Positions 52,995 through 61,325 of a stretch of DNA of 64,000 bases are shown here, one piece after another. The notes beneath the pieces are model-generated. The model saw nothing but the letters and a program-made list of their open reading frames with translations, was not told where the DNA came from and did no database searches. The translations under genes were made by a program, and so were the position numbers. Position 1 is the stretch's first letter. Each line of letters starts with the position of its first letter. The stretch is from Bradyrhizobium sp. ISRA464 (lineage in GTDB: Bacteria > Pseudomonadota > Alphaproteobacteria > Rhizobiales > Xanthobacteraceae). The DNA is taken from the NCBI RefSeq assembly GCF_029910095.1, contig NZ_CP094526.1:7440001-7504000 (forward strand). The letters run 5' to 3'.

Positions 52995-54578
52995 CTAGAT
53001 GCGCGGATCGGTCAGCTCTCCGATCGCCCTTTTCCGGAGCGGCGTAGAGGCTATTGCGCTCGCCGGTGCGCCGGCGTCCTGCGCGCGGGCGTAGGATGCA
53101 GAGGTGCTGTATTCGGTCGCGGCATCCTGCTTCAGTTCGATGCCACAGACCTGGCGCGCGAACTCGACGTAGCGGCCGGCGCCGGAGAACTCGGCGCGCT
53201 GCATGGTCAGCGAGCGGATCGCCATCAGCGGCGTGCCGTTGAAGTTCTCGAACATGAAGAGACGGCCGCCCCAGTCCGAGAGATAGAGATCACGGATCAC
53301 GCGGCCGATCTTGAGCCGATCATGCGGCTTGCCATTCGGTCCGGTGTTGAGCCTCTCGAGCCACGGTCCGAGCTTGGTGTCCCTCCACTGCCCTTCTGAC
53401 GGGAACAGCAACGCACTGCGCCCGCAGAGATCAAGCAGCTCGTACATCATCGAAGAGAAATGCTCGAGATAATAGGCGCGGCCAAAATCGTAGATCAGGA
53501 TGTTCGGCTTGTAGTGACCGCCCGGAGTGTGGAAGCCGAGGTCTTCGGACGCCACTACATGCGCGATCATCGCTTGGTGGAAGCCGACGAATTTTGCCAC
53601 CCGCGTCTGCACGGCTGGGATCTTGCTGGTACCGATATGCTCTGTGATCAGGATGGCGAGCCCGGCCATCAGCTCGGCGCGTACCATCTGGCGGACGATC
53701 GCGTGATAATGCAGCCAGTCGAATACGCGCTGCGGATAGAGCTTGGCGTGATCCGGGTTACCAATATGGAAGACATACTTCCAGGGGATGAAGACATGAT
53801 CGAAGATCGTCAGATTATCGAGCTCGTCGCCGGCCGAAGCCATCGGGTGTTCAACCGGATCGTCCTTCACGGTGCTCTCGCGGCACACCACCGTGACACC
53901 CTTGGTATTAACTGGTGTCATGGCGAAGATGATCTGTTCCGCCGGAATGCCTGGACGGAAGAACACGCCGATGTGGATCCAGTCGCCGAAAGCCGTGCCC
54001 GTGCCGATTGCCTTGATGCCGTCGACGATGATGCCCTCGTCATTCATCTCGACGATGCGGAGTGCCGGTGAACGCGCCTGCGCCTCCGTAGTCGAGCGGT
54101 CGGCCTGCGGATCGACGAATTGCGGGGTGCAATTGAGGTCATTATTCCTGGCGAATTTGAAGAAGTCGACGATGTTCTTCGCAAGTCCCCGCCCCTCGGC
54201 ACCGATCGCGGCGTTCTCCCAGGGCTGCGGGTCGTCGACATAGGTCAGGAGTGGATAGTTGTTGGTATCAGGCATGCGCGGAAACGAGGTGCCGCCAAGC
54301 TCGCGCATGATGGTCTCGTGATACTTGCGCTTGCGCCGCACCTCCTCCTTGTTGCGGTGGCCGAACCACTGCATCGAGCGGCGCACGCCATCCTCGTCGA
54401 CGAAGGTCATGACGTCCTGCAGGTCCTTGCGGTGATGCAGGTCGTAGAAATCGGCGATACGCCTGGCATAATCGCGGGTCTTCGGATGGGTTGCAACGTT
54501 GTCAATCTTCTCGTTGCCGACCCAGACGTTGCGGCCGTCATTGAGGGCTTCCAGATATTGTGCGCCAGTGCGTAGCAT
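52995..54578 (-). CDS. FADH2-dependent aromatic monooxygenase, HpaB-type oxygenase component
   Basis: A 527-residue flavin-dependent hydroxylase of the 4-hydroxyphenylacetate 3-monooxygenase/chlorophenol monooxygenase (HpaB/TftD) family. Seen: MLRTGAQYLEALNDGRNVWV, RRSMQWFGHRNKEEVRRKRK, the flavin-side segment FAMTPVNTKGVTVVCRES, the conserved FDHVFIPWKYVFHIGN and the C-terminal YLSDWGGRLFMFENFNGTPL. With the reductase encoded just upstream it forms a two-component hydroxylase. The downstream dioxygenase implies that its product is hydroxyquinol, so resorcinol or a related phenol is the probable substrate. The ATG at 54578 after ACAGGAGCTGACG is preferred to a TTG at 54620 that overlaps the reductase stop. 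Confidence 0.9.
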   Translation of the reverse strand: MLRTGAQYLEALNDGRNVWVGNEKIDNVATHPKTRDYARRIADFYDLHHRKDLQDVMTFVDEDGVRRSMQWFGHRNKEEVRRKRKYHETIMRELGGTSFPRMPDTNNYPLLTYVDDPQPWENAAIGAEGRGLAKNIVDFFKFARNNDLNCTPQFVDPQADRSTTEAQARSPALRIVEMNDEGIIVDGIKAIGTGTAFGDWIHIGVFFRPGIPAEQIIFAMTPVNTKGVTVVCRESTVKDDPVEHPMASAGDELDNLTIFDHVFIPWKYVFHIGNPDHAKLYPQRVFDWLHYHAIVRQMVRAELMAGLAILITEHIGTSKIPAVQTRVAKFVGFHQAMIAHVVASEDLGFHTPGGHYKPNILIYDFGRAYYLEHFSSMMYELLDLCGRSALLFPSEGQWRDTKLGPWLERLNTGPNGKPHDRLKIGRVIRDLYLSDWGGRLFMFENFNGTPLMAIRSLTMQRAEFSGAGRYVEFARQVCGIELKQDAATEYSTSASYARAQDAGAPASAIASTPLRKRAIGELTDPRI

Positions 54579-54616
54579 CGTCAGCTCCTGTGTGTTCGCG
54601 ATCGGTGGCAGCTGGC

Positions 54617-55195
54617 TCAAGCCATGTGCCGGAGGGTTGCGTAATTGCGGCTGTGATAGATCAGAGGCTCGTTACCGTCGGCATGGGCGGTGGCGAGCAC
54701 TTCGGCAAAGATCACGCTGTGCGTGCCGACCTCTCGAATGTCGGCCACTCGGCAATCGAGAGCGACGCGTGAGGTCTTGCAGTAGGGCGAGCCGGTGGTG
54801 AGCAAAGCCCAGTTCGGACCGGCAAACCGCTCGTTCATCGGGACTCGGCCGACGCCTGCGAAAATCTGCGACAGCTCCACCTGGTCGGCGCCAAGGCTGC
54901 TGACGCAGAGCACGCCATTCGACTTGATGACGGCATTTGCCGCACTCTTGCGGTTGACGCACACCATAATGGTGGGCGGCTCGTCGGTCACGGAGCACAC
55001 GGCCGAGCAGGTGAAGCCGGCTATACCATGAGGGCCGTCGGTGGAGACAATGGAGACCGATGAAGCGACGCGGGACATGGCTTCACGGAACTCACCTGCG
55101 CTAGCCCGCGACGCATTGTTCTGAATGAAGGCCTGGACTTGCCTGTCCGGGCGGACGCTGCCGGCCGGAGACCGGGTTTCTGTGTGCGCTAGCAT
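54617..55195 (-). CDS. Flavin reductase, small component of two-component monooxygenase
   Basis: A 192-residue NAD(P)H:flavin oxidoreductase of the HpaC/DIM6 fold that supplies FADH2 to the oxygenase. Seen: FREAMSRVASSVSIVSTDGP, HGIAGFTCSAVCSVTDEPPT, CVNRKSAANAVIKSNGVLCV and the C-terminal DCRVADIREVGTHSVIFAEV. A 35-residue N-terminal extension is not typical of the family. The start at 55195 follows GGAGAGGAAG. Its stop lies 38 nt before the oxygenase start; they are surely co-transcribed as reductase-oxygenase-dioxygenase. Confidence 0.9.
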   Translation of the reverse strand: MLAHTETRSPAGSVRPDRQVQAFIQNNASRASAGEFREAMSRVASSVSIVSTDGPHGIAGFTCSAVCSVTDEPPTIMVCVNRKSAANAVIKSNGVLCVSSLGADQVELSQIFAGVGRVPMNERFAGPNWALLTTGSPYCKTSRVALDCRVADIREVGTHSVIFAEVLATAHADGNEPLIYHSRNYATLRHMA

Positions 55196-55638
55196 CTTCC
55201 TCTCCATAAGCTTTCCGGCAGTACGGATCCCAATGCGTCGTTGCACGAAGATTCTTTCTTGTTGTTGAGGCAACCTTGTCGCAACCGCAAACGCCGCGCC
55301 ATCCGTGGCACGGCTATGGGGAGTATTGCCTTACAGGAATAGAAATTGCCGGCGGTGCCGTCGCGCGTCCGGCTCGTTGCGCGTCACAAAAGACGGCCTA
55401 TTGCCGGCGCGCAGCAGATTTTCGGCATCGTGAAATGCCGCACACTGGAAGGGAGGCATTGCAGCTGGCGATAACGACAAGCGTCAGGTCGGAAACCGCG
55501 GCGGCCGCAGCGAAGCCTTGTTTTCTTATCGGCGGGCAGCCTAATTCGCTTGGCGCCCTTTGTTGATGCGCTAGGAACCGCCGTTGGCGCGCGATTCACT
55601 ACGCCCATCCGAAGTGCCTGCTGCGGATCAAAGGGAGG
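55196..55638. other. Upstream region of the catabolic operon
   Basis: 443 nt containing the minus-strand promoter of the reductase-oxygenase-dioxygenase genes (near 55200-55300) and the right copy of the 23-bp direct repeat (55519-55541). No gene is supportable. Confidence 0.5.
55519..55541 (+). repeat. Imperfect 23-bp direct repeat flanking catabolic cluster, right copy
   Basis: TGTTTTCTTAT, C, GG, C, GGGCAGCC; 21 of 23 positions match the left copy at 49691-49713. It may be the footprint of a module insertion or a chance similarity. Confidence 0.55.
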
Positions 55639-57216
55639 TCACTCAGGTAGCCCCGCCAGCCGCAGGCCGGTTTCGAAGCGGGCGAGATGCTCCGGTCGTC
55701 GGATCGGAATCCATCCTTGGAGACTGGCGATACGAAACGTGGGATCCAGCGTCCACAGATGTTCTACAGCAGTCCGCGCTTGCTCAGTTCGACCGGCGAG
55801 CGCGTGACTTGCGGCAATGATGGCAACGACAGCCAAGAAGGTTGGCGCTTCCCTGAACGATTGCTCTCCCCATGAGGAGGCCGCATCAAAGCGCCCCGCA
55901 AACAAATGCGACAGCGCCAGACCTGCCTGCATCCGGAACATCTCCGGATCGAGCGGGCTGAAACGCATGGCGCGCGTAAAAAATTCGATGGCAGCGTCGG
56001 GGTCACCGCGCACCGTTCTGAGAAAGCCGCCCAGGAACCAGGCCGCCGCAAGATTAGGGTTGAGCACCAGCGCCTTATCGATCAGCGCGATGCCGCCATC
56101 CACCTCACCGGCGAGGTGGGCAAGCGCGTGTCCACCCCTCGTGAGCGCGACGGCGTCGTCCTTGCCCAATTCCACCGCGAGGCGCGCCAATCGAACGCCT
56201 TCCGCGATTTCCTGCGGCCGGTCGGCCATCCAACCATTTATCTTCCGCCAGAAATGACACCACGCGGCCATGGCATGGGCAGAGGCAAACTCTGGATCGA
56301 GCTGCATGGCCTCGTAGAACAGCGGCAGTGCATTATCGATCGCCTCCCGTGTTCCTCGATGGAGGTGAGGCATGGCACGCAAATAGTTATCGTAGGCACT
56401 GAGGCTGCCGGTCGGCTTGCGCCTGGCACGCTCGATCTCCGCCCGCTCGAGCTGGGAGGCGATCGCTCCGACGATGCTGGTCGTGATCTGATCCTGAAGC
56501 TCGAAGATGTCGTCGAGTGTGCCTTCGAACCTCTCGGCCCAAAGGTGGGTGCCGGTTGTCGCATCGACGAGCTGCCCCGTGATACGGATCCGGCTTTCGG
56601 ACTGGCGCACGCTGCCTTCAGCTACATACCTCACGCCAAGCTCGCGCCCCACCTGCTTCTCGTCCACGGTCCTGCCTTTGTAGGTGAAGCTTGAGTTGCG
56701 GGCGATCACGAACAGCCAGCGAATGCGCGACAAGGCCGTGATGATGTCCTCGACGACGCCATCTGCAAAATAATCCTGCTCGACGTTGCCACTGAGATTC
56801 CGGAACGGCAGGACCGCGATCGACGGGGAATTCGGCAGGGCCAGGACCGGCGTCAGCTTCTCACCCGCAATGTCCGAGGTCGTGACCGGGATATTGGCGG
56901 GTAATTCCAGGTCTTCGATCTTGCCGACAAACCGAATGCCTTTGCGAGAAACCGTCCGGATCAGGCGCTGGTCCCTGCCGGTGTCCCCGATCGCCTTGCG
57001 CACCGCGTTGATGTGGCTTGTCAGCGTGGATTCGGACACTATCCGTCCATCCCACACCGCCTGCAGGAGATCGTCTCTTGTCACAACCTGTTCCCGGTTC
57101 TGGACCAGAAAGAGCAGAAGATCGAACACCTTCGGTCCAATCGCGATCAGTTCCGAGCCTCGCCTGAGCTCGCGCCGATCGGCGTCGAGGCAATAATTTT
57201 CGAATAGGAACGGCAC
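55639..57216 (-). CDS. Winged-helix regulator with TolB/FlgO-like and TPR domains
   Basis: A protein of about 525 residues. Residues about 1-100 form an OmpR/CadC-type winged helix (GPKVFDLLLFLVQNREQVVT, TLTSHINAVRKAIGDTGRDQ, RTVSRKGIRFVG). Residues about 125-260 form the TolB/FlgO-like domain (SIAVLPFRNLSGNVEQDYFA, DGVVEDIITALSRIRWLFVI, GTHLWAERFEGTLDDIFELQ). The rest is TPR repeats. No receiver domain and no clear TM helix, so it is a one-component regulator of the type common in rhizobia. The GTG at 57216 after GAGAGGGAA is chosen because the frame upstream lacks family sequence. Divergent from the NAD(P)-binding protein gene, its likely target. Confidence 0.88.
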   Translation of the reverse strand: MPFLFENYCLDADRRELRRGSELIAIGPKVFDLLLFLVQNREQVVTRDDLLQAVWDGRIVSESTLTSHINAVRKAIGDTGRDQRLIRTVSRKGIRFVGKIEDLELPANIPVTTSDIAGEKLTPVLALPNSPSIAVLPFRNLSGNVEQDYFADGVVEDIITALSRIRWLFVIARNSSFTYKGRTVDEKQVGRELGVRYVAEGSVRQSESRIRITGQLVDATTGTHLWAERFEGTLDDIFELQDQITTSIVGAIASQLERAEIERARRKPTGSLSAYDNYLRAMPHLHRGTREAIDNALPLFYEAMQLDPEFASAHAMAAWCHFWRKINGWMADRPQEIAEGVRLARLAVELGKDDAVALTRGGHALAHLAGEVDGGIALIDKALVLNPNLAAAWFLGGFLRTVRGDPDAAIEFFTRAMRFSPLDPEMFRMQAGLALSHLFAGRFDAASSWGEQSFREAPTFLAVVAIIAASHALAGRTEQARTAVEHLWTLDPTFRIASLQGWIPIRRPEHLARFETGLRLAGLPE

Positions 57217-57359
57217 TTCCCTCTCCGCTTGGACAAGAAGCCAAGGAAAATTCAACCGCAATTCAGGGTGGCCACAAGGATTTCTGCCCCCGCATGGACG
57301 CAATCTCCCTCGCCTTCAGGAAGAAGACCATTGGCGGTCAGCTAAATCGAGGGAAAGTG

Positions 57360-58109
57360 ATGAAGATTGTTGTGATCGGCGGAACCGGCCTCATCGGGAC
57401 CAAGGTCGCGGGCAAGCTCCGCAGGAAAGGCCACGAAGTAATTCAAGCCGCTCCCAGTACGGGCGTCAACACGATCACGGGCGAAGGTCTCGACAAGGCC
57501 CTTTCCGGTGCCGAGATTGTCGTCGATGCCGCGAACTCACCGTCCTTCGAGGACAACGCGGCTCTGAAGTTCTTCGAAACCTCGGGCCGCAATCTTCTCG
57601 CTGCCGAGGCCGCCGCCAAAGTGGGGCACCACGTCGCGCTGTCCATCGTCGGGACCGACCGCCTTCCGGAGTGCGGCTACTTCCGCGCTAAGCTGGCGCA
57701 GGAGAACCTGATCAGGGCGGCGAAGATTCCCTACACTATCCTGCGGGCAACCCAATTTTTCGAGTTCGTCCGCGGGATCATCGATTCCTGTTCGGATGGC
57801 CAAATCGCCAGAATGTCGCCTGCGCTGTTTCAGCCGGTTGCGTCGGACGATGTCGCTGCGGCCCTCGCCGACGCCACGCTCAGCGCTCCCGTCAACGGTG
57901 TGGTTGAGTTGGCCGGTCCGGAACGGTTGAGCCTTGATGAATTCGCCCGGCGCTACTTCGCCGCGACGAAGGATCCGCGCAGGGTCGCCGCCGACATCCA
58001 CGCTCGCTATTTCGGCGCAGAGCTGGACGATCGCTCTCTCACGCCGGGCCACGACCCCCGGCTCGGCTCCATGCGGTTCGAGGACTGGTTGGTCCGGCTC
58101 CGCAAGTGA
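57360..58109 (+). CDS. NAD(P)-binding NmrA/SDR-like protein
   Basis: A 249-residue atypical short-chain dehydrogenase. The dinucleotide motif is MKIVVIGGTGLIGTKVAGKL; then come AEIVVDAANSPSFEDN, VGHHVALSIVGTDRLPECGY, RAKLAQENLIRAAKIPYTIL (reduced YxxxK-like YFRAK) and VASDDVAAALADATLSAPVN. Such proteins act as NAD(P)H-dependent reductases or redox-sensing NmrA-like regulators. The start at 57360 follows GAGGGAAAGTG. The start-to-start gap to the divergent winged-helix/TPR regulator is 143 nt, suggesting direct control. Confidence 0.88.
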   Translation: MKIVVIGGTGLIGTKVAGKLRRKGHEVIQAAPSTGVNTITGEGLDKALSGAEIVVDAANSPSFEDNAALKFFETSGRNLLAAEAAAKVGHHVALSIVGTDRLPECGYFRAKLAQENLIRAAKIPYTILRATQFFEFVRGIIDSCSDGQIARMSPALFQPVASDDVAAALADATLSAPVNGVVELAGPERLSLDEFARRYFAATKDPRRVAADIHARYFGAELDDRSLTPGHDPRLGSMRFEDWLVRLRK

Positions 58110-58200
58110 ACGCGCGCGATGTCCGACTTGAGATGGACCGTGACATTTGACCGGCTCCACCGTGGTGTGCTAGCTGCTCTCAACGAGGTGAGCCAAAAAA

Positions 58201-61140
58201 ATGGCACCCGCTAACAGAGGCGACCGTGATCGTCCTTCTACATCGGTGACGGAAGCTAACGGACGTAGTGATGTAAGCGCGTCCGTCGAGCTTACTTTTA
58301 CCTTTGCCCCATTCCGTCTTTTCCCGCGACAGCAACTTCTCCTTCAGGGCGAAAATCCGGTTCCGCTCGGAAGTCGAGCCTTTGAAATTCTCGTAGCCCT
58401 GGTCGAGCACGCTGGCCAGGTGGTCGACAAGGATCAACTCACTGCTCGCGTGTGGCCTGGCCTCACCGTCGAAGAATCGAATATTCGAGCTCAAATCACT
58501 ACCGTGCGGCGCGCGCTCGCGGAGGGTGGGACCGGTGAGAATTACATCATCACGGTGCCTGGTCGGGGGTATCGCTTCGTTGCAACGGTTGTACGGTCCA
58601 CGGGCGATGCAGCCCTAGCCTTCCCCGCCACCGCCCATAAAGGGCACAACTTGCCCGACCGCCTCACCCGACCGATCGGCCGCGCTGATATCGTTGCCAT
58701 GGTGAGCAGTCGATTGCAGCGAGGCCGTTTCGTTACGATTGTCGGACCGGGCGGAATCGGCAAGACCACGGTGGCTCTAGCGGTCGCCGACCAGCTGATT
58801 GCCTCTTACAGAGATGGTGGACGATTTGTTGACCTTGCCCCGCTCAACGATCCCCAGCTTGTGCCAAGCGCGCTCGCTTCTGTGCTTGGCGTGGCCATCC
58901 GCTCGGAGAATCCATACCCCGCACTAACTTCCTTTCTGAAGGACAAGCAGATGCTGCTTCTGTTCGACAACTGCGAGCATGTCTTGCTGGCAGCCGCAGC
59001 GTTGGCTGAAGAACTGTTGAAAGGAGCACCGGGTGTTCACATCCTTGCGACCAGTCGAGAACCTTTACGTGCCGAAGATGAGCGCGTGCAGCGCCTCCCG
59101 CCACTGGAAACCGCTCCTGCCGAGGCACGACTTACCGTTACGGAAGCGCTTAGCTACCCGGCCGTACAACTCTTTGTCGAGCGTGCGGCCGCGAGCGCCG
59201 GCGGATACGAGCTCAAGGATGAAGATGTCCCAATTGTCGCGCAAATTTGCCGTCGGCTCGACGGAATCGCGCTAGCAATCGAGCTTGCTGCATGTCGCGT
59301 TAACGTCTTCGGGGTTCGCGGAGTCGCCAGTCGTCTGGACGATCGATTTCATCTGTTGACACGCGGTCGGCGCACCGCTCTGCCACGGCATCAGACGCTT
59401 CGTGCAGCGTTTGATTGGAGCTACGAATTGCTTTCCGAAATCGAACGCGTCGTCATGCGCCGGCTGGGTATTTTTGCTGGGCGCTTTACGATGGAAGCTG
59501 CAGGCGCCATCGCTGGAGACGCCACGATTATTTCGTCCGAGGTAGATGAGATCGTTGCCGATCTTGTCGAGAAGTCGCTGGTCATAGCGGATGTGGGAGC
59601 CGCGACCGTATATTATCGCCTAACCGATACAGCGCGAGCCTACGCCCTGAAAAGGCTGACGGAGGATGGCGAAACGCAAGGTGTGAGGAGGCGGCACGCG
59701 CTTTACCAGCTCGACCGGTTCGAACGGGCTCATGCTGCGTGGGAGACCTGGTCCACGACCGAATGGTTGTCCGCCCATGCTCCCCAGATCGACGATATTC
59801 GCAGTGCGCTTGATTGGACCTTTTCGCCGGGCGGCGATGTTGGGCTCGGTATAGAGCTGACTGTAGCGGCGGTGCCCCTTTGGTTCGAGATGTCGCTGAT
59901 GGAGGAATGTCGTACGCGGGCCGAGCGTGCGCTGGCTACGCTGGAGGAAAACACAACGAGAGATGACCGCCGCCGGATGCTCCTCTACGCTGCGGTCGCC
60001 TGGTCGCAAATGTACACAACGGCCTCGGCCCGGGACACGGCAGCGGCGTGGACGACTGCGTTCGAAATCGCGGATGCGTTGGACGATACTGATTACCGTT
60101 TACGGGCGCTCTGGGGAATGTGGGCTTCGCGAGTTAATCGGGGAGAGTTCGGCGAAGCTCTGGCCCTCGCAAAGCGTTTTTCTTCCGTTGCCGAGAAGAC
60201 GGCTGATGTCAATGATCGATTGCTCGGCGACCGATTGACAGGTGTGGCGCTGCATTTCCTGGGCAAACAATCGAGTGCGAGACAGCACATTGAGCTGATG
60301 CTTGCGCGCTACGTAGCTCCGGTCCGTCGATCACATGCGGTGCGCTTCCAATTCGACCAGCGGGTGACAGCACGCATTACGCTCGCGCGAGTGCTATGGC
60401 TGCAAGGGTTTGCGGATCAGGCGTTAGGCTGTGTCGAGATTAATGTCGAAGAGGCCCTTTCGATCAATCACAGGCTTTCGCTCTGCAACGCGCTTGCTCA
60501 AGCGGCGTGTCCGGTTGCTCTCATGGCCGGCGATCTGTCGGCCGCGGAGCGCTATACAAAGATGCTGCTCGATCAGACTGCCAGCGATGAGCTCGATATC
60601 TGGCGCGCGTACGGCCGCTGTTTCGGAGGAGAACTGCAGGTCAAGCGCGGCGATCTCGCTGCCGGATTGCAGCAGCTTAAGGCTGGTATCGACCAGCTAC
60701 GTCGAGCCAGATTTGTGCAGTATCTTACGACCTTCCTGGGCGCGCTGGCCGAGGGGCTGGCGGTCGCCGGAGACACGTCACTGGCACACGCCACGATCGA
60801 TGAGGCGATCATACGAAGCGAGCAGAGCGAGGAGCGCTGGTGCAGCCCGGAGCTGTTGCGGATCAGGGGTGTAGTCGTTTTGCAGCGGGATGCCAATCAC
60901 GCTGCGCGCAAGGCCGAGGAAGATTTTCTGGGGTCGATTGAGTTAGCCCGAACCCAGGAGGCTCTCGCGTGGGAGCTGCGCACCACAACTGGCCTAGCGC
61001 GACTGTGGCAAGATCAGGGGAAGGTCGGCGAAGCGTACGAGCTGCTCTCGCCGCTCTATAGCCGCTTCAATGAGGGCTTCGAAACCAACGATCTTAAGGT
61101 CGCGAAGAGTCTACTGGATGAACTCTCGGGACATCGCTAG
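58201..61140 (+). CDS. Winged-helix STAND ATPase transcriptional regulator
   Basis: A 979-residue multidomain regulator. Residues about 30-130 are an OmpR/CadC-type winged helix (LGSRAFEILVALVEHAGQVV, IRAQITTVRRALAEGG, VPGRGYRFVATV). Residues about 155-480 are an NB-ARC/STAND ATPase with Walker A VGPGGIGKTT (181-190), Walker B MLLLFDNCEH (251-260), ILATSREPLR, and a GxP-like LDGIALAIELAACRV sensor. The C-terminal about 480 residues are TPR-like helical repeats. Ligand binding to the repeats probably triggers nucleotide-dependent oligomerisation and promoter binding. The start at 58201 follows GAGGTGAGCC. It is followed 185 nt later by an esterase-like gene, its probable target. Confidence 0.92.
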   Translation: MAPANRGDRDRPSTSVTEANGRSDVSASVELTFTFAPFRLFPRQQLLLQGENPVPLGSRAFEILVALVEHAGQVVDKDQLTARVWPGLTVEESNIRAQITTVRRALAEGGTGENYIITVPGRGYRFVATVVRSTGDAALAFPATAHKGHNLPDRLTRPIGRADIVAMVSSRLQRGRFVTIVGPGGIGKTTVALAVADQLIASYRDGGRFVDLAPLNDPQLVPSALASVLGVAIRSENPYPALTSFLKDKQMLLLFDNCEHVLLAAAALAEELLKGAPGVHILATSREPLRAEDERVQRLPPLETAPAEARLTVTEALSYPAVQLFVERAAASAGGYELKDEDVPIVAQICRRLDGIALAIELAACRVNVFGVRGVASRLDDRFHLLTRGRRTALPRHQTLRAAFDWSYELLSEIERVVMRRLGIFAGRFTMEAAGAIAGDATIISSEVDEIVADLVEKSLVIADVGAATVYYRLTDTARAYALKRLTEDGETQGVRRRHALYQLDRFERAHAAWETWSTTEWLSAHAPQIDDIRSALDWTFSPGGDVGLGIELTVAAVPLWFEMSLMEECRTRAERALATLEENTTRDDRRRMLLYAAVAWSQMYTTASARDTAAAWTTAFEIADALDDTDYRLRALWGMWASRVNRGEFGEALALAKRFSSVAEKTADVNDRLLGDRLTGVALHFLGKQSSARQHIELMLARYVAPVRRSHAVRFQFDQRVTARITLARVLWLQGFADQALGCVEINVEEALSINHRLSLCNALAQAACPVALMAGDLSAAERYTKMLLDQTASDELDIWRAYGRCFGGELQVKRGDLAAGLQQLKAGIDQLRRARFVQYLTTFLGALAEGLAVAGDTSLAHATIDEAIIRSEQSEERWCSPELLRIRGVVVLQRDANHAARKAEEDFLGSIELARTQEALAWELRTTTGLARLWQDQGKVGEAYELLSPLYSRFNEGFETNDLKVAKSLLDELSGHR

Positions 61141-61192
61141 CCCCAGACTGAGTCCAAAGCTGGCCGTTTCACATCCCCTACTGAGATTTCAC

Positions 61193-61260
61193 GACAATTC
61201 ACAATGCTTCGTGGGGAGGTTTCACGCCTCCTTCGGAATTTTGCGAGAATTCACAAGCTT
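61193..61260. promoter_or_regulatory. Direct repeats upstream of the esterase-like gene
   Basis: GACAATTCACAATGCTT at 61193-61209 and GAGAATTCACAAGCTT at 61245-61260 match closely and are 52 bp apart, five helical turns. Three TTTCAC hexamers lie at about 61168, 61187 and 61220. Such spaced direct repeats suit an oligomeric activator like the STAND regulator encoded just upstream. Confidence 0.5.
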
Positions 61261-61325
61261 TGTTTAGGCTTTCATCGCGGGAGTGCTCATGATGCTGTCG
61301 AGCGCTGCTTTTCGGATGAAGATCG

